Shown here: in pieces, positions 22,691-31,496 of the stretch
Layout of the letters: each line of letters starts with the position of its first letter
How positions within the stretch are numbered: the stretch's first letter is position 1
NCBI GenBank assembly: GCA_024399015.1
Contig: JAKSIC010000018.1
Span: 1 to 59,807 of the forward strand
Origin: Fibrobacter sp.
GTDB taxonomy: Bacteria > Fibrobacterota > Fibrobacteria > Fibrobacterales > Fibrobacteraceae
Direction: 5' to 3'
DNA length: 59,807 bases
Translations under genes and position numbers: made by a program
The notes under the pieces: generated by a model
The model's database searches: none
Told to the model about the DNA's origin: nothing
Seen by the model: the letters and a program-made list of their open reading frames with translations, nothing else

Positions 22691-24820
22691 ATGAGTCAAC
22701 TTAAGGGCAAACCAACCCCTCCATACAAGAACAAGAATTTTATCATCCTCATCGTGATGATCCTTTTGCTTTTTGTCATGTTCCCCCTGGCAGATCGCGA
22801 AGGCGAATCCAACATTACCCGCACCGAATTTTTGGCAATGATGGGTGACTCCACCAAGGTCATTACCGAACTTTCCCTGCACAAGACCCGCGACGGCATC
22901 ATTATCGAAGGTGCCCGCGAAATGACTGCCGAGGAACAGGCCGAAGCCAAGAAGAACCAGAGCGTTCTGGCCAGGTTCACCCGCGCCGACGACAGCGCCA
23001 AGCCGGGAACCAAGCGTTTCACCAGCCACATGCTGGAAATCAGCAACGACCAGATTACCGCCTGGGAAGTTTTCAAGGGCGTCAAGGTCAAGGTTATCCA
23101 CGAAGAAAACACCTGGATTGACACCTTGGTGGCATTCATGCCTGCAATCCTCCTGATTGTATTCTTCTACTTCATGATGAACCGCCAGATGGGTGGTGGC
23201 AGCAAGGGTCCCTTCGCCTTCGGCAAGAGCCAGGCCAAGCAGCTGGACCAGAAGAAAAAGACCTTGTTCACCGATGTTGCAGGCTGCGACGAAGCAAAGC
23301 AGGACCTGCAGGAACTTGTGGAATTCTTGAAGGATCCCAAGAAGTTCGATTCTCTTGGTGGCCGTATTCCCAAGGGCGCCTTGCTTGTTGGCCCTCCGGG
23401 TACCGGTAAGACCTTGCTTGCCCGCGCTGTGGCAGGCGAAGCAGGCGTTCCCTTCTTTAGCATGAGCGGTTCCGACTTCGTGGAAATGTTCGTGGGTGTG
23501 GGTGCAAGCCGCGTCCGTGACTTGTTCGAAACCGGTAAGAAGAACGCTCCCTGTATTTTGTTCATCGACGAAATCGACGCCGTAGGTCGCCAGCGTGGCG
23601 CAGGTCTCGGTGGCGGTCACGACGAACGCGAACAGACCTTGAACCAGTTGCTGGTGGAAATGGACGGCTTTACCGCCAACGAAGGCGTGATCCTTATTGC
23701 CGCCACCAACCGTCCTGACGTTTTGGACAAGGCATTGCTCCGTCCGGGTCGTTTCGACCGTCAGATTGTGGTGGGCCTCCCCGACCTGAAGGGCCGTGAA
23801 GAAATCCTCCGCGTACACCTGAAGAAGCGCAAGGTTCCTCTGGCAGACGACGTGGATGTAAAGGCTGTTGCAAAGGGCACCCCGGGTCTTGCCGGTGCAG
23901 ACTTGGAAAACCTGGTGAACGAAGCCGCCTTGATGGCCGCCCGCTTCAACAACAAGAAGGTGACCATGCTGGACTTCGAAGAAGCCCGCGACAAGCTCTC
24001 CATGGGTGCAGAACGCCGTACTCTCTTGATGACCGACGAGGAAAAGCGCCACACCGCCTACCACGAAGCTGGCCACGCCCTCATGACCTTGCTTTGCAAG
24101 AACAGCGACCCGCTCCACAAGATTACCATTATTCCCCGCGGCCGCGCTCTTGGCGTGACTATGAGCCTGCCGGAACGTGACCAGGTCAGCTACAGCCGTG
24201 AATACGCCGAAGAACGCATCATGATCATGATGTCCGGCCGCTTGGCTGAATTGATTTTCTTCAACCACCAGAGCACTGGCGCAAGCAACGACATTATGCG
24301 TGCTACGGAACTTGCCCGCAAGATGGTTACCGAATGGGGCTTTGACGACGAAATCGGACCGGTCTGCTACAGCCGTACCGATGGCGAAGTCTTCCTGGGC
24401 CGCGAAATCAGCAAGCCTAAGGAAATGTCCGAAATGATGGCCCAGAAGATCGACAATGCGGTCAACAGCCTCATCAAGAATCTGGACAAGCGCGCCTTCG
24501 ACCTTTTGGAAGAGAACCGCGAACAGCTGAAGACCTTGGCAGAAGCCCTCTTCGAATTCGAAGTTCTTGACCGCGAAGAAATCGACAAGGTCATGGCTGG
24601 TGAAAAGCTGGAAGGCACCAAGAAGAGCCGCCAGTACAAGGCCATGGAAGAACTTGCCGAAAAGCGCAAGAAGGAAAATACCCCGCCGCCGGACCCGGGC
24701 AAGCAGCCGCCCGTTGCTCCCGCAACCGACGCCCCTGTTAGCGAAGTGAAACCCGCCCCTGCCGAAGGCAGCGAAACTGCCGACGCATCCGCCACCACAG
24801 AAGAAGGACCGAAGGCTTAA
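22691..24820 (+). CDS. ftsH: ATP-dependent zinc metalloprotease FtsH
   Basis: A 709-residue membrane protease that unfolds and degrades membrane and regulatory proteins. One membrane segment lies near residues 18-35 and a second near 140-160. The AAA domain has Walker A GPPGTGKT (about residue 235), Walker [12 protein letters not shown] and the SRH region [20 protein letters not shown]. The zinc site HEAGHAL is near residue 460. The C-terminus is extended by a Pro/Ala/Glu-rich tail of about 60 residues. The start at 22691 has AGGA upstream. It begins an operon with folP, cdaA and an SUMF1-like gene (gaps of one, minus fourteen and 27 bases). Confidence 0.97.
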   Translation: MSQLKGKPTPPYKNKNFIILIVMILLLFVMFPLADREGESNITRTEFLAMMGDSTKVITELSLHKTRDGIIIEGAREMTAEEQAEAKKNQSVLARFTRADDSAKPGTKRFTSHMLEISNDQITAWEVFKGVKVKVIHEENTWIDTLVAFMPAILLIVFFYFMMNRQMGGGSKGPFAFGKSQAKQLDQKKKTLFTDVAGCDEAKQDLQELVEFLKDPKKFDSLGGRIPKGALLVGPPGTGKTLLARAVAGEAGVPFFSMSGSDFVEMFVGVGASRVRDLFETGKKNAPCILFIDEIDAVGRQRGAGLGGGHDEREQTLNQLLVEMDGFTANEGVILIAATNRPDVLDKALLRPGRFDRQIVVGLPDLKGREEILRVHLKKRKVPLADDVDVKAVAKGTPGLAGADLENLVNEAALMAARFNNKKVTMLDFEEARDKLSMGAERRTLLMTDEEKRHTAYHEAGHALMTLLCKNSDPLHKITIIPRGRALGVTMSLPERDQVSYSREYAEERIMIMMSGRLAELIFFNHQSTGASNDIMRATELARKMVTEWGFDDEIGPVCYSRTDGEVFLGREISKPKEMSEMMAQKIDNAVNSLIKNLDKRAFDLLEENREQLKTLAEALFEFEVLDREEIDKVMAGEKLEGTKKSRQYKAMEELAEKRKKENTPPPDPGKQPPVAPATDAPVSEVKPAPAEGSETADASATTEEGPKA

Positions 24821-24821
24821 G

Positions 24822-25712
24822 ATGCTTAACGAACTGCTGTCCAAATCCCGAGCACTCCCCTGGAAAATCGGAAACGAATTGCTTTCCTGTCAGCCTACGC
24901 CGCTGATCATGGGCATTGTGAACGTGACTCCGGACAGCTTTTTCGATGGCGGCCAGCACAACACTCTGGACGCAGCATTTGAACACTCCCTCAAGCTCCT
25001 GGACGAAGGCGCAATCATTCTGGACATCGGTGGCGAAAGCAGCCGCCCCGGAAGCACCCCCGTTCCCGTAGACGAGGAAATCCGACGCGTCTGCCCTCTG
25101 GTGGAACGCCTTGTGGACTACGCCAAGACTTCCGGCCGCAAGTTCTACATTTCCATCGATACCGTCAAGGCGAAAGTGGCCCGCGAATCCATGAAGCGTG
25201 GGGCACATATCATCAACGACATTAGTGCGTTGACCATGGACCCCGACATGGTCCAGGCCGTTGCCGACACAGGCGCATCTGTTGTACTGAACCACATCCG
25301 CGGAAACTTCGGCACCATGCAGCAGGACTTCAAGCCCTACGAAAACGTGGTGAAGGAAGTCCACGATGAACTGATGGACCAGGTTCTCAAGCTCTTGGCC
25401 CTGAAGGTGGACCCCCAAAGAATTTGCCTTGACCCAGGGATCGGTTTTGGAAAGACCGCCCAGGACAATATCGACTTGATGAAGTCCGTTGAAGACTTCC
25501 TGGACGAAGGCTACCCCGTTCTTATCGGCAGCTCCCGCAAGTCCTACATCGGAAAAATGAAAGGTCTCGAAAATAGCGACCGCCTGATTCCCACCGTTAC
25601 CGCAGGCATCGTTGCCGCCCTGGGTGGAGCCAGCTGCATTCGAGTCCACGACGTTAAGGAAGCTCACGAATCCATGCTATACTTGGAGGCCATGACCAAT
25701 GGTTCTGTTTAA
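24822..25712 (+). CDS. folP: Dihydropteroate synthase
   Basis: A 296-residue enzyme of folate synthesis that joins p-aminobenzoate to the pterin diphosphate; the target of sulfonamides. Family motifs are clear: MGIVNVTPDSFFDGG (about residue 27), DIGGESSRPGS (about 67), SIDTVKAKVAR, DPGIGFGKTAQDN and VLIGSSRKSYIG. The start is one base after the ftsH stop, and the end overlaps cdaA by 14 bases, so translation is coupled. The folP-cdaA neighbourhood is also seen in Bacteroidota. Confidence 0.95.
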   Translation: MLNELLSKSRALPWKIGNELLSCQPTPLIMGIVNVTPDSFFDGGQHNTLDAAFEHSLKLLDEGAIILDIGGESSRPGSTPVPVDEEIRRVCPLVERLVDYAKTSGRKFYISIDTVKAKVARESMKRGAHIINDISALTMDPDMVQAVADTGASVVLNHIRGNFGTMQQDFKPYENVVKEVHDELMDQVLKLLALKVDPQRICLDPGIGFGKTAQDNIDLMKSVEDFLDEGYPVLIGSSRKSYIGKMKGLENSDRLIPTVTAGIVAALGGASCIRVHDVKEAHESMLYLEAMTNGSV

Positions 25713-26541
25713 GTTATTCGATATCATCGATGTTCGCATGGCAGATATTCTTGATATTCTGCTTATTTCCATTATTCTCTACTACATCTTCTTGCTGTTC
25801 CGCGGAACCCGCGCAGCCCAGATGCTTTTCGGTGGCATGCTCCTGATTCTCGCCTGGATCATTGCCCAGTGGTGGGAATTGCACACCGTGGTGTGGCTCA
25901 TCAGTAACCTGGCAACCTTGGGTATTATCGCCATCGTGATTTTGTTCCAGCCGGAAATCCGAAGCGCCTTGACCCGAATCGGCCAGGCCGCAAGTAAGAT
26001 GAATTTCCATAGCATGTTCTTCCATACCAGCGGCCTTGACGAAATCACCAAGACAATTTCTGCCGCAGCACAGGACCTGGCAAAGACAAAGACCGGTGCC
26101 TTGATTGTATTGGAAAAGCGCGTGGGTCTTAAGAACTACGCCGACACTGGTGAAATCCTTGACGCACGAATCAGCACCCGTCTTTTGCGCGCCTTGTTCT
26201 TCCCCAACTCCGCCCTTCATGACGGTGCCGTAATCTTGAACAGCAAGCGCATTGTTGCCGCCGGCTGTATTTTGCCTATGCCCACCGGTAACGCAGAAAA
26301 GGAAGCCGGCTACGGTATGCGTCACCGTGCGGCAAAGGCCTTGGCTTCCGAATGCGACGCCCTGGTCATCGTTGTTTCCGAAGAAACAGGCTACATTTCC
26401 ATCGCCTACCGTAACACCCTGCGCCGCAACATCAGCGTGCAGGAACTGAAGCAGGAAATCATCCGCCACTGGGGTGAATTGTTTAACGACGTACGCGAAA
26501 CAGAAAAGGCAGAATCTGCCGCTGCAGAAAAGAACGCATAA
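25699..26541 (+). CDS. cdaA: Diadenylate cyclase CdaA (c-di-AMP synthase)
   Basis: A 280-residue membrane protein making c-di-AMP from two ATP. Three N-terminal membrane segments (about residues 14-80) are followed by the DAC domain with the catalytic NSALHDGAVI (DGA motif, near 175) and GMRHRAA (RHR motif, near 210). The C-terminal 20 residues are Ala/Glu-rich. An alternative start is the ATG at 25738 (MADILDI), which would avoid the overlap with folP. Control of cell wall and osmotic balance is known for the family; there are no other c-di-AMP genes in this window. Confidence 0.93.
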   Translation: MVLFKLFDIIDVRMADILDILLISIILYYIFLLFRGTRAAQMLFGGMLLILAWIIAQWWELHTVVWLISNLATLGIIAIVILFQPEIRSALTRIGQAASKMNFHSMFFHTSGLDEITKTISAAAQDLAKTKTGALIVLEKRVGLKNYADTGEILDARISTRLLRALFFPNSALHDGAVILNSKRIVAAGCILPMPTGNAEKEAGYGMRHRAAKALASECDALVIVVSEETGYISIAYRNTLRRNISVQELKQEIIRHWGELFNDVRETEKAESAAAEKNA

Positions 26542-26568
26542 AATCCACCGGGTTTTAAGAGAAATTTT

Positions 26569-27822
26569 ATGAGCGAAAATCAGAATACTCAGAACAATCA
26601 GGACGCCCAGAAGAACAAGCGTAAAAAGAAGAACATCGCCATTCTCGTTTTAATGTTCCTTTTGCTGGTATGCCTTTTTATTGCGCAGTGCCACCTGGAC
26701 CAGATCAAGCAGGAAGCCTTGGCCAAGGAACAGGAAACCGCTCTGGAAATGCAGCGCCGTCACACCTTGGACAGCCTCCGTCAAATCGAGAAGATGCGTG
26801 CCGACAGCCTCCGCATCGCAGACTCCCTGGCAGCTATTCCCGTGGACACCGTCGTTGCCGACACCCCGAAGGTAGAACCGGTTGTGGAACCGCCGAAGCC
26901 CCGTGTGAACCGCGATAGCATCAAGCATGTTCGCGACAGCATCAAGCACGTAAACGATAGCTTGGCTGCAGTCAAGGATTCCATCGACAGAGCCAACAAG
27001 GCTATTGCCGACAGTATCGCCGCCGCAGAAAAGGCTGCTGCAGAAGAAGCCGAAAAGAAGCGCATCCAGGATAGCATCCGCAATTCCGACAAGGTTCCGC
27101 CCACAGCAGAAATCACCCCGCCGGCCGGCCGTTACTACGACCCCATCAAGCTGAAGGTGAAGTGCGACGAAATCAAGTGCAAGACCTACCTCTCCATCGG
27201 TGACACCATGAATCCCGTGGAAGCAGGCAAGGCTATGGAATACAACAAGACTGGTTCCGTATTCTACTTCGCAGAAGACTCTGTTGGCAATCGCACCCCG
27301 TGGGAAGAAGCCAAGTACGATATGGCCAGCGACAACGTTTGTGGCAAGAACGCCTACCCCGTTCCCGTGGGTGGCAAGACCGTTTGCGTAGACGCCTACG
27401 AATACCCCAACAAGGCTGACGAAAATCCGAAGGACATGGTTTCCCAGGAAGAAGCCGTGGCCCTCTGCGCCAAGGAAGGCAAGCACCTCTGCTCCATCGA
27501 TGAATGGCAGGCAGCATGCCGCGGCAAGGACAACTTCAAGTATTCATACGGTGATAGCTACCGCCAGAACAAGTGCAACACCAACACCAAGACTGCAAAG
27601 CGCAGCGGCCGTAAGGATCAGTGCCGTAGCTGGTGGGGCATGTACGACATGAACGGAAACCTCTGGGAATGGACATCCTCCCCCAGCAAGGATCATCCCA
27701 ATATGTTCCTGGTTGCAGGCGGTGCCTGGAATACCAATAACGGAAGCAAGTGTACCGAAAGCAAGTTCAGCTTCTATCCCCAGAACCAGTATCCGTCCGT
27801 GGGCTTCCGCTGCTGTAAGTAG
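26569..27822 (+). CDS. Membrane-anchored SUMF1-domain protein with DSI repeats
   Basis: A 417-residue protein. It has a short basic N-terminus, one membrane segment (about residues 26-42), a coiled-coil and linker region rich in D-S-I/L repeats (RDSIKHV, KDSIDRA, ADSIAAAE; about 70-175), a beta domain like that of chitobiase C-termini (AEITPPAGRYYDPIKLKVKC), and a C-terminal formylglycine-generating-enzyme-like (SUMF1) domain with CSIDEWQAAC, MYDMNGNLWEWTS and VGFRCCK. Its many cysteines suggest disulfides and an extracytoplasmic position. It probably binds or anchors rather than oxidises sulfatases. It is the last gene of the ftsH operon. DSI-rich linkers are frequent in Fibrobacter surface proteins. 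Confidence 0.8.
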   Translation: MSENQNTQNNQDAQKNKRKKKNIAILVLMFLLLVCLFIAQCHLDQIKQEALAKEQETALEMQRRHTLDSLRQIEKMRADSLRIADSLAAIPVDTVVADTPKVEPVVEPPKPRVNRDSIKHVRDSIKHVNDSLAAVKDSIDRANKAIADSIAAAEKAAAEEAEKKRIQDSIRNSDKVPPTAEITPPAGRYYDPIKLKVKCDEIKCKTYLSIGDTMNPVEAGKAMEYNKTGSVFYFAEDSVGNRTPWEEAKYDMASDNVCGKNAYPVPVGGKTVCVDAYEYPNKADENPKDMVSQEEAVALCAKEGKHLCSIDEWQAACRGKDNFKYSYGDSYRQNKCNTNTKTAKRSGRKDQCRSWWGMYDMNGNLWEWTSSPSKDHPNMFLVAGGAWNTNNGSKCTESKFSFYPQNQYPSVGFRCCK

Positions 27823-27848
27823 GCACGAGGTTCCAGGCTCGAGGTTCG
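27822..27848. repeat. GGTTCGAGG-type repeat after the SUMF1 gene
   Basis: aggcacgaggttccaggctc and then gaggttcgaa. It starts exactly at the TAG stop codon, as at hisI. Confidence 0.6.
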
Positions 27849-27853
27849 AAGCC

Positions 27854-28387
27854 CTATTCAAGCAGTTCTACGTGAAGGTGTTCCGCGTCGCCTTTTTCCC
27901 AAAGAACGCGGCACAGACCTTTTAGCTTATCCTCAACGCCGGTGACAATCATCCGGCGTTTTTCAATGGGGATATACTTTATACGAAAATCGATGGCCTT
28001 GTTGAAGTAGTGCTTTGAATTACGGGCATGGTAAGGATAGTCGTTTCCGCTGGTAATCACGGGAACGTAGTCATCCCCCATCACGTTGTGGAACACGTTT
28101 ACCACGATAATGCCCACGGTGTCCATGACAGGCTCCAGGCTTTCCAGGTAAACACCTTCCTTTTGACGGGTACGGCGCACCAGCAGGCGGTGCAGTTCGC
28201 GTTCGTTAAAGGGGCGGGCTTTCAAATGCTTGAGATATTCCTCGGGGGACCAGGTATCCTCCACGTATTTTGGCTCGTATTTCGGGATAGGGCGATTATT
28301 CGCCTTAATGAGGTTATACGCCCCAAAAAGCAACAAAATAGCCAATACGGGCGCCAATAAATACAAATGTTTTACAAGAAATCCCAT
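27854..28387 (-). CDS. Membrane-anchored M15-like peptidase
   Basis: A 177-residue protein starting MGFLVKHLYLLAPVLAILLL with one membrane segment and then an extracytoplasmic domain. The pattern SKHYFNKAIDFR (about residues 132-143) and AEHLHVEL at the end give the His, Asp and His zinc ligands of M15-type D-Ala-D-Ala carboxypeptidases (S-x-H-x-x-x-x-A-x-D and H-x-H). It probably trims peptidoglycan peptides. The upstream extension of the open frame overlaps the divergent lipoprotein gene and has no support. The ribosome binding site is weak. Confidence 0.7.
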   Translation of the reverse strand: MGFLVKHLYLLAPVLAILLLFGAYNLIKANNRPIPKYEPKYVEDTWSPEEYLKHLKARPFNERELHRLLVRRTRQKEGVYLESLEPVMDTVGIIVVNVFHNVMGDDYVPVITSGNDYPYHARNSKHYFNKAIDFRIKYIPIEKRRMIVTGVEDKLKGLCRVLWEKGDAEHLHVELLE

Positions 28388-28414
28388 GTTTTCAAGGGAA
28401 AAAATAACTATTTT

Positions 28415-28780
28415 ATGGGCATGAAAAAGATTCTCACTATTTCTGCTATTGCTCTTTCTACCCTGATGTTCTCCGCTTGCGAAAACAATTCCGCAAACTA
28501 CGCTGGTTGCTGGCAGGGTGAATCCAACATGATTTTCGAAGTCTTGCCTGCAGGTGGTGAAAACTACACCATTCGCAATATCAATGGCGACCTGAACGCT
28601 ACCATTAACGATGGCAAGATCTGCGGCACCAATTCTCTGGACATGCTTTACTGCATGAGCGTCAAGGGAGACTCCGCCTACTACGAATTCGGCGGCATCA
28701 CCACCGGTTACAAGAGAATTTCCAAGCAGGAATACGACGCAATCTTCGCTACCCAGAAGAAAGCCGGCATCGCTGAATAA
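28415..28780 (+). CDS. Small lipoprotein
   Basis: A protein of about 121 residues with a lipoprotein signal: MKKILTISAIALSTLMFSAC, the last Cys being the probable lipidation site. The mature part (ENNSANYAGCWQGESNMIFEVLP and on) looks like a small beta barrel of the lipocalin type, with GCWQG recalling lipocalin-like W motifs. The function is unknown. The start could be 28415 (MGMKK) or 28421 (MKK). It has its own strong terminator and is divergent to the M15-like gene. Confidence 0.75.
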   Translation: MGMKKILTISAIALSTLMFSACENNSANYAGCWQGESNMIFEVLPAGGENYTIRNINGDLNATINDGKICGTNSLDMLYCMSVKGDSAYYEFGGITTGYKRISKQEYDAIFATQKKAGIAE

Positions 28781-28820
28781 TTTTCTATGGAGATCCGAGG
28801 GAAACTTCGGAAATAAAAAA

Positions 28821-28848
28821 GCTCGGGTTTTACCCGGGCCTTTTTTTA
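28821..28848 (+). terminator. Terminator of the small lipoprotein gene
   Basis: GCTCGGGT (28821-28828) pairs with ACCCGGGC (28832-28839), then eight T. Confidence 0.85.
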
Positions 28849-28879
28849 TTGAGCGTTCGCAGGTCAAGCCCACGACATT

Positions 28880-29653
28880 TTACTTTGCTTCGTTCATGAC
28901 TTCAAGCACAAGCTTTTCTACAAGTGCCTGGCTGGGAGCGCCGCTCCAGACGCGTTTGATGTAACCATTCTGATCAAGCAACATGAGGGTCGGTACCGCA
29001 CGGATTCCATAACGACGCCAGAGGTCTTGTGTGGCATCGCGATAAAGCGGGTACGGGGACTTATGCTGACTTGAATAGAAAGCGTTCAGCGTATTTACAT
29101 CTTCGCTAGAAATGCCGATAACTTCAAGACCCTGGGATGCATACTTATTGTACACGTTGGCAAGTACGGGCAAAGTCTTGCGGCAAGGGCCACACCAAGT
29201 TGCCCAGAAGTCCAGCAAGGTAGCCTTAGGCTTTGCCTGGCGCTTTTCACCATTCTGATAGAAGTTGGCCTTGAATTCAGCAATCTTGCTACCGACGGCA
29301 GAACCTGTGAGGCTACTGATATCATCGGGACGGTCAGTCAACTTCACGTTCAAAGTCTGCTTCTTGCCGTCGCGAAGAATTTCCAGTTTGATGCTCTGAC
29401 CGGTCTTACCCTTGGACACCGCATTCTGGATCTGGGACATATCTGTAAGAGCCACACCCTGCACACCAATAATCTGGTCCTCGGCCTGCATGCCTACATT
29501 AAAACAACCGGAATTAGGATGAACGCCCTTCACCACCAGAGACAAATGATTTTCGTAAGTTGCCTTTTTAAAGGTAAGGCCAAGCCACGGCACTGCACAA
29601 GAGAAACTTGTCGCAAAGGCAATCAGCAAAACAGATAACTTAAAGCACTTCAT
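28880..29653 (-). CDS. PDZ-TlpA-type thioredoxin fold protein
   Basis: A 257-residue exported protein. The signal peptide (MKCFKLSVLLIAFATSFSCA) is followed by a PDZ domain (about residues 30-105; NVGMQAEDQIIGVQGVAL and GKTGQSIKLEILRDG) and a TlpA-like thioredoxin domain (about 120-257) with the redox centre ATWCGPCRKTLP. It probably reduces or exchanges disulfides of envelope proteins; the PDZ part may select partners. The fusion of PDZ with thioredoxin is unusual but known. It is the last gene of an operon with the outer-membrane protein gene and pyrD. Confidence 0.88.
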   Translation of the reverse strand: MKCFKLSVLLIAFATSFSCAVPWLGLTFKKATYENHLSLVVKGVHPNSGCFNVGMQAEDQIIGVQGVALTDMSQIQNAVSKGKTGQSIKLEILRDGKKQTLNVKLTDRPDDISSLTGSAVGSKIAEFKANFYQNGEKRQAKPKATLLDFWATWCGPCRKTLPVLANVYNKYASQGLEVIGISSEDVNTLNAFYSSQHKSPYPLYRDATQDLWRRYGIRAVPTLMLLDQNGYIKRVWSGAPSQALVEKLVLEVMNEAK

Positions 29654-29666
29654 TTAGCACTAACTT

Positions 29667-30227
29667 TTAGAACAGCAGAACGCCGATATTGAAATGGGCC
29701 AGAAAGTTTGTTTCACGATTCAGGAACTGGTCATTGTCATCTTCCACAATGCCTTCGCCGAACATGTAACCCACGCTGATTTCCAGACGGACAAGGAAGC
29801 TAGCCTTCTGGAGGGGCATAAAGTCGCGGCCGTAACCAAGAGAAATCATGGGAGCCACGTTCAATTCATCGTAGTTCTTCACAAAGACACCGGAAAAACC
29901 GACCTTGACATAGTCATCGTAAGTCAGTTCCATCAAGGAGCCGCCAAAGAAGAATCTCCAGTCAAGACCAACACCAAAGACGCAACCCGGGAAAAGTGCA
30001 TCGGCAAACAGAGCAAAAGAATTGTGCTTGCCCAAGCGGTATTCACCTTCCACATTCACGCCCACATCAATGGAGCGAATGTAGTAACCCAAGTCCACGG
30101 ATCCACCATAGAACCATGTGGGAAGTTCACGGGCAGGTTCAGTCTTGGCAGCAGAGCCTTCTTCAATGAAGAAGCCAGCCCAGGAGGAGGAAACCACAAT
30201 AGCGAGCAAGAACAAAATCTTACGCAT
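29667..30227 (-). CDS. Outer-membrane beta-barrel protein
   Basis: A 186-residue protein with a signal peptide (MRKILFLLAIVVSSSWA) and alternating hydrophobic strands (GGSVDLGYYIRSIDVGVNVEG, VRLEISVGYMFGEG), ending in FNIGVLLF with the C-terminal Phe of barrel proteins. The size fits an eight-stranded barrel. Its start overlaps the pyrD stop (TAATG), and tlpA follows 13 bases later, so the three are one operon. Function unknown. Confidence 0.75.
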   Translation of the reverse strand: MRKILFLLAIVVSSSWAGFFIEEGSAAKTEPARELPTWFYGGSVDLGYYIRSIDVGVNVEGEYRLGKHNSFALFADALFPGCVFGVGLDWRFFFGGSLMELTYDDYVKVGFSGVFVKNYDELNVAPMISLGYGRDFMPLQKASFLVRLEISVGYMFGEGIVEDDNDQFLNRETNFLAHFNIGVLLF

Positions 30228-31414
30228 TATTCAACCTTTGTCTGCTTCGGGTTACGGTCGTCGTATTCAGCCAAGGATCTGTAGCCTTCTTCGTAAAGGG
30301 CGGCTTCCAGTTCCTTACGCATGGCATGAGCAGCCATCCAACGGAAAGCAACTACGGAATAGCACTGCACAGCATCTACACCAAGCTTGATCAAGTCGTA
30401 AATCTTGAAACCATGGTCAATACCGCCACAGGCAATGACGCTCATCTGCGGATAGTGTTCGCGAATGTACTTCACGTTCCACAGCATGTTTTCATAAAGG
30501 GGACGGCCAGACATACCACCACAGTCACCATCGGCACGGAGCGGGGTCAAGTCTTCGAACTTGGTCTGCACCGGAAGTTCGCTAATCTTCTTAGTCGGGT
30601 AAGTATTGCCCACCACAACACCATTGACGCCGGTACGGACCAGCATATCCATGATGTTCACCAGGTGGCGTTCAGAAAGGTCCGGACTGATCTTGGCATA
30701 GACAGCCTTACGCAAAGTCTGGCTGTTACGGAACTTCATGATTTCTTCGAAAATCTTTTCGGTAAGAGTCAAGTCCATGTCCACGCGGGATTCACCGGTG
30801 TTGGGGCAGCTCACGTTGATTTCGATGTAGTCACCAGCCTTGTAGGCAATGGAGAAACTTTCTACAACGTCCTTCAACTTTTCGTTTTCGTCGGTAAGGC
30901 CCGGAGTTTCGGCAACGGAAACACCAACGCACATACCCACCTTGTGGGCCTTCATCAGCTGCTGATCGACGCGCTTGGCAATGACTTCAACACCTTCGTT
31001 ATTCAAGCCCATGCTGTTGTGGATGGCACGTTCGTTTTCCAGGAAGCCGATACGGGGGCGATGGGTGTTGCCTTCGCGGTAGTTGCGGGTAGCAGTACCT
31101 ACGGAAATACCACCGAAGCCCATGTTGGCGTAGTCGCAGATGCGCTTTGCTGTCTTGTTTGCGCCGGCGGCCAAAATGATGGGGCAACCGAAATAAAGGG
31201 AATTGCTATGGTCCGGGAAAGTCACCACACGCTTCAGGGTCTTCTTCTTGTCGGGATGACCGCCCATAAAGGGAATGAAGGGTGCGAAATGAGCCACATG
31301 CTTCAGGGAGTCGTGGCGGAATTCCGGGTTGTTATGAAAAATCTTTCTAATCAGAGCAAGGACTCTATCACCAAAATTAAGGTAGTATTCGTGATTGACA
31401 CATTTAAAACTCAT
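30227..31414 (-). CDS. pyrD: Dihydroorotate dehydrogenase
   Basis: A 395-residue flavoenzyme of pyrimidine synthesis. It has an FMN-binding barrel with GFGGISVGTATR, the active-site loop YIEINVSCPNTGES (about residues 195-208) and the C-terminal phosphate loop VIACGGIDHGFKIYDLIKLG. The N-terminal 60 residues and overall length point to the class 2 membrane-associated, quinone-linked type, although the loop carries Cys next to the Ser. GAGG lies eight bases before the start. It is the first gene of an operon with an outer-membrane protein and a TlpA-like gene, an odd mixture. Confidence 0.88.
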   Translation of the reverse strand: MSFKCVNHEYYLNFGDRVLALIRKIFHNNPEFRHDSLKHVAHFAPFIPFMGGHPDKKKTLKRVVTFPDHSNSLYFGCPIILAAGANKTAKRICDYANMGFGGISVGTATRNYREGNTHRPRIGFLENERAIHNSMGLNNEGVEVIAKRVDQQLMKAHKVGMCVGVSVAETPGLTDENEKLKDVVESFSIAYKAGDYIEINVSCPNTGESRVDMDLTLTEKIFEEIMKFRNSQTLRKAVYAKISPDLSERHLVNIMDMLVRTGVNGVVVGNTYPTKKISELPVQTKFEDLTPLRADGDCGGMSGRPLYENMLWNVKYIREHYPQMSVIACGGIDHGFKIYDLIKLGVDAVQCYSVVAFRWMAAHAMRKELEAALYEEGYRSLAEYDDRNPKQTKVE

Positions 31415-31452
31415 AGTCGATCCTCAAAGGGTTGGCTGTACCTATAAAATAG

Positions 31453-31470
31453 AAAATAGTTTGCTATTTT
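31453..31470. promoter_or_regulatory. Perfect palindrome between pyrD and the M20 peptidase gene
   Basis: AAAATAG (31453-31459), TTTG, CTATTTT (31464-31470) in the intergenic region of two divergent genes. Possible operator; no factor is known. Confidence 0.45.
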
Positions 31471-31496
31471 AATGTAAACATTTATTGGAGATGGAT

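Noticed and set aside
22655-24844. A 729-codon minus-strand open frame opposite ftsH
   Set aside because: A shadow of ftsH caused by its codon bias; no domain or ribosome binding site.
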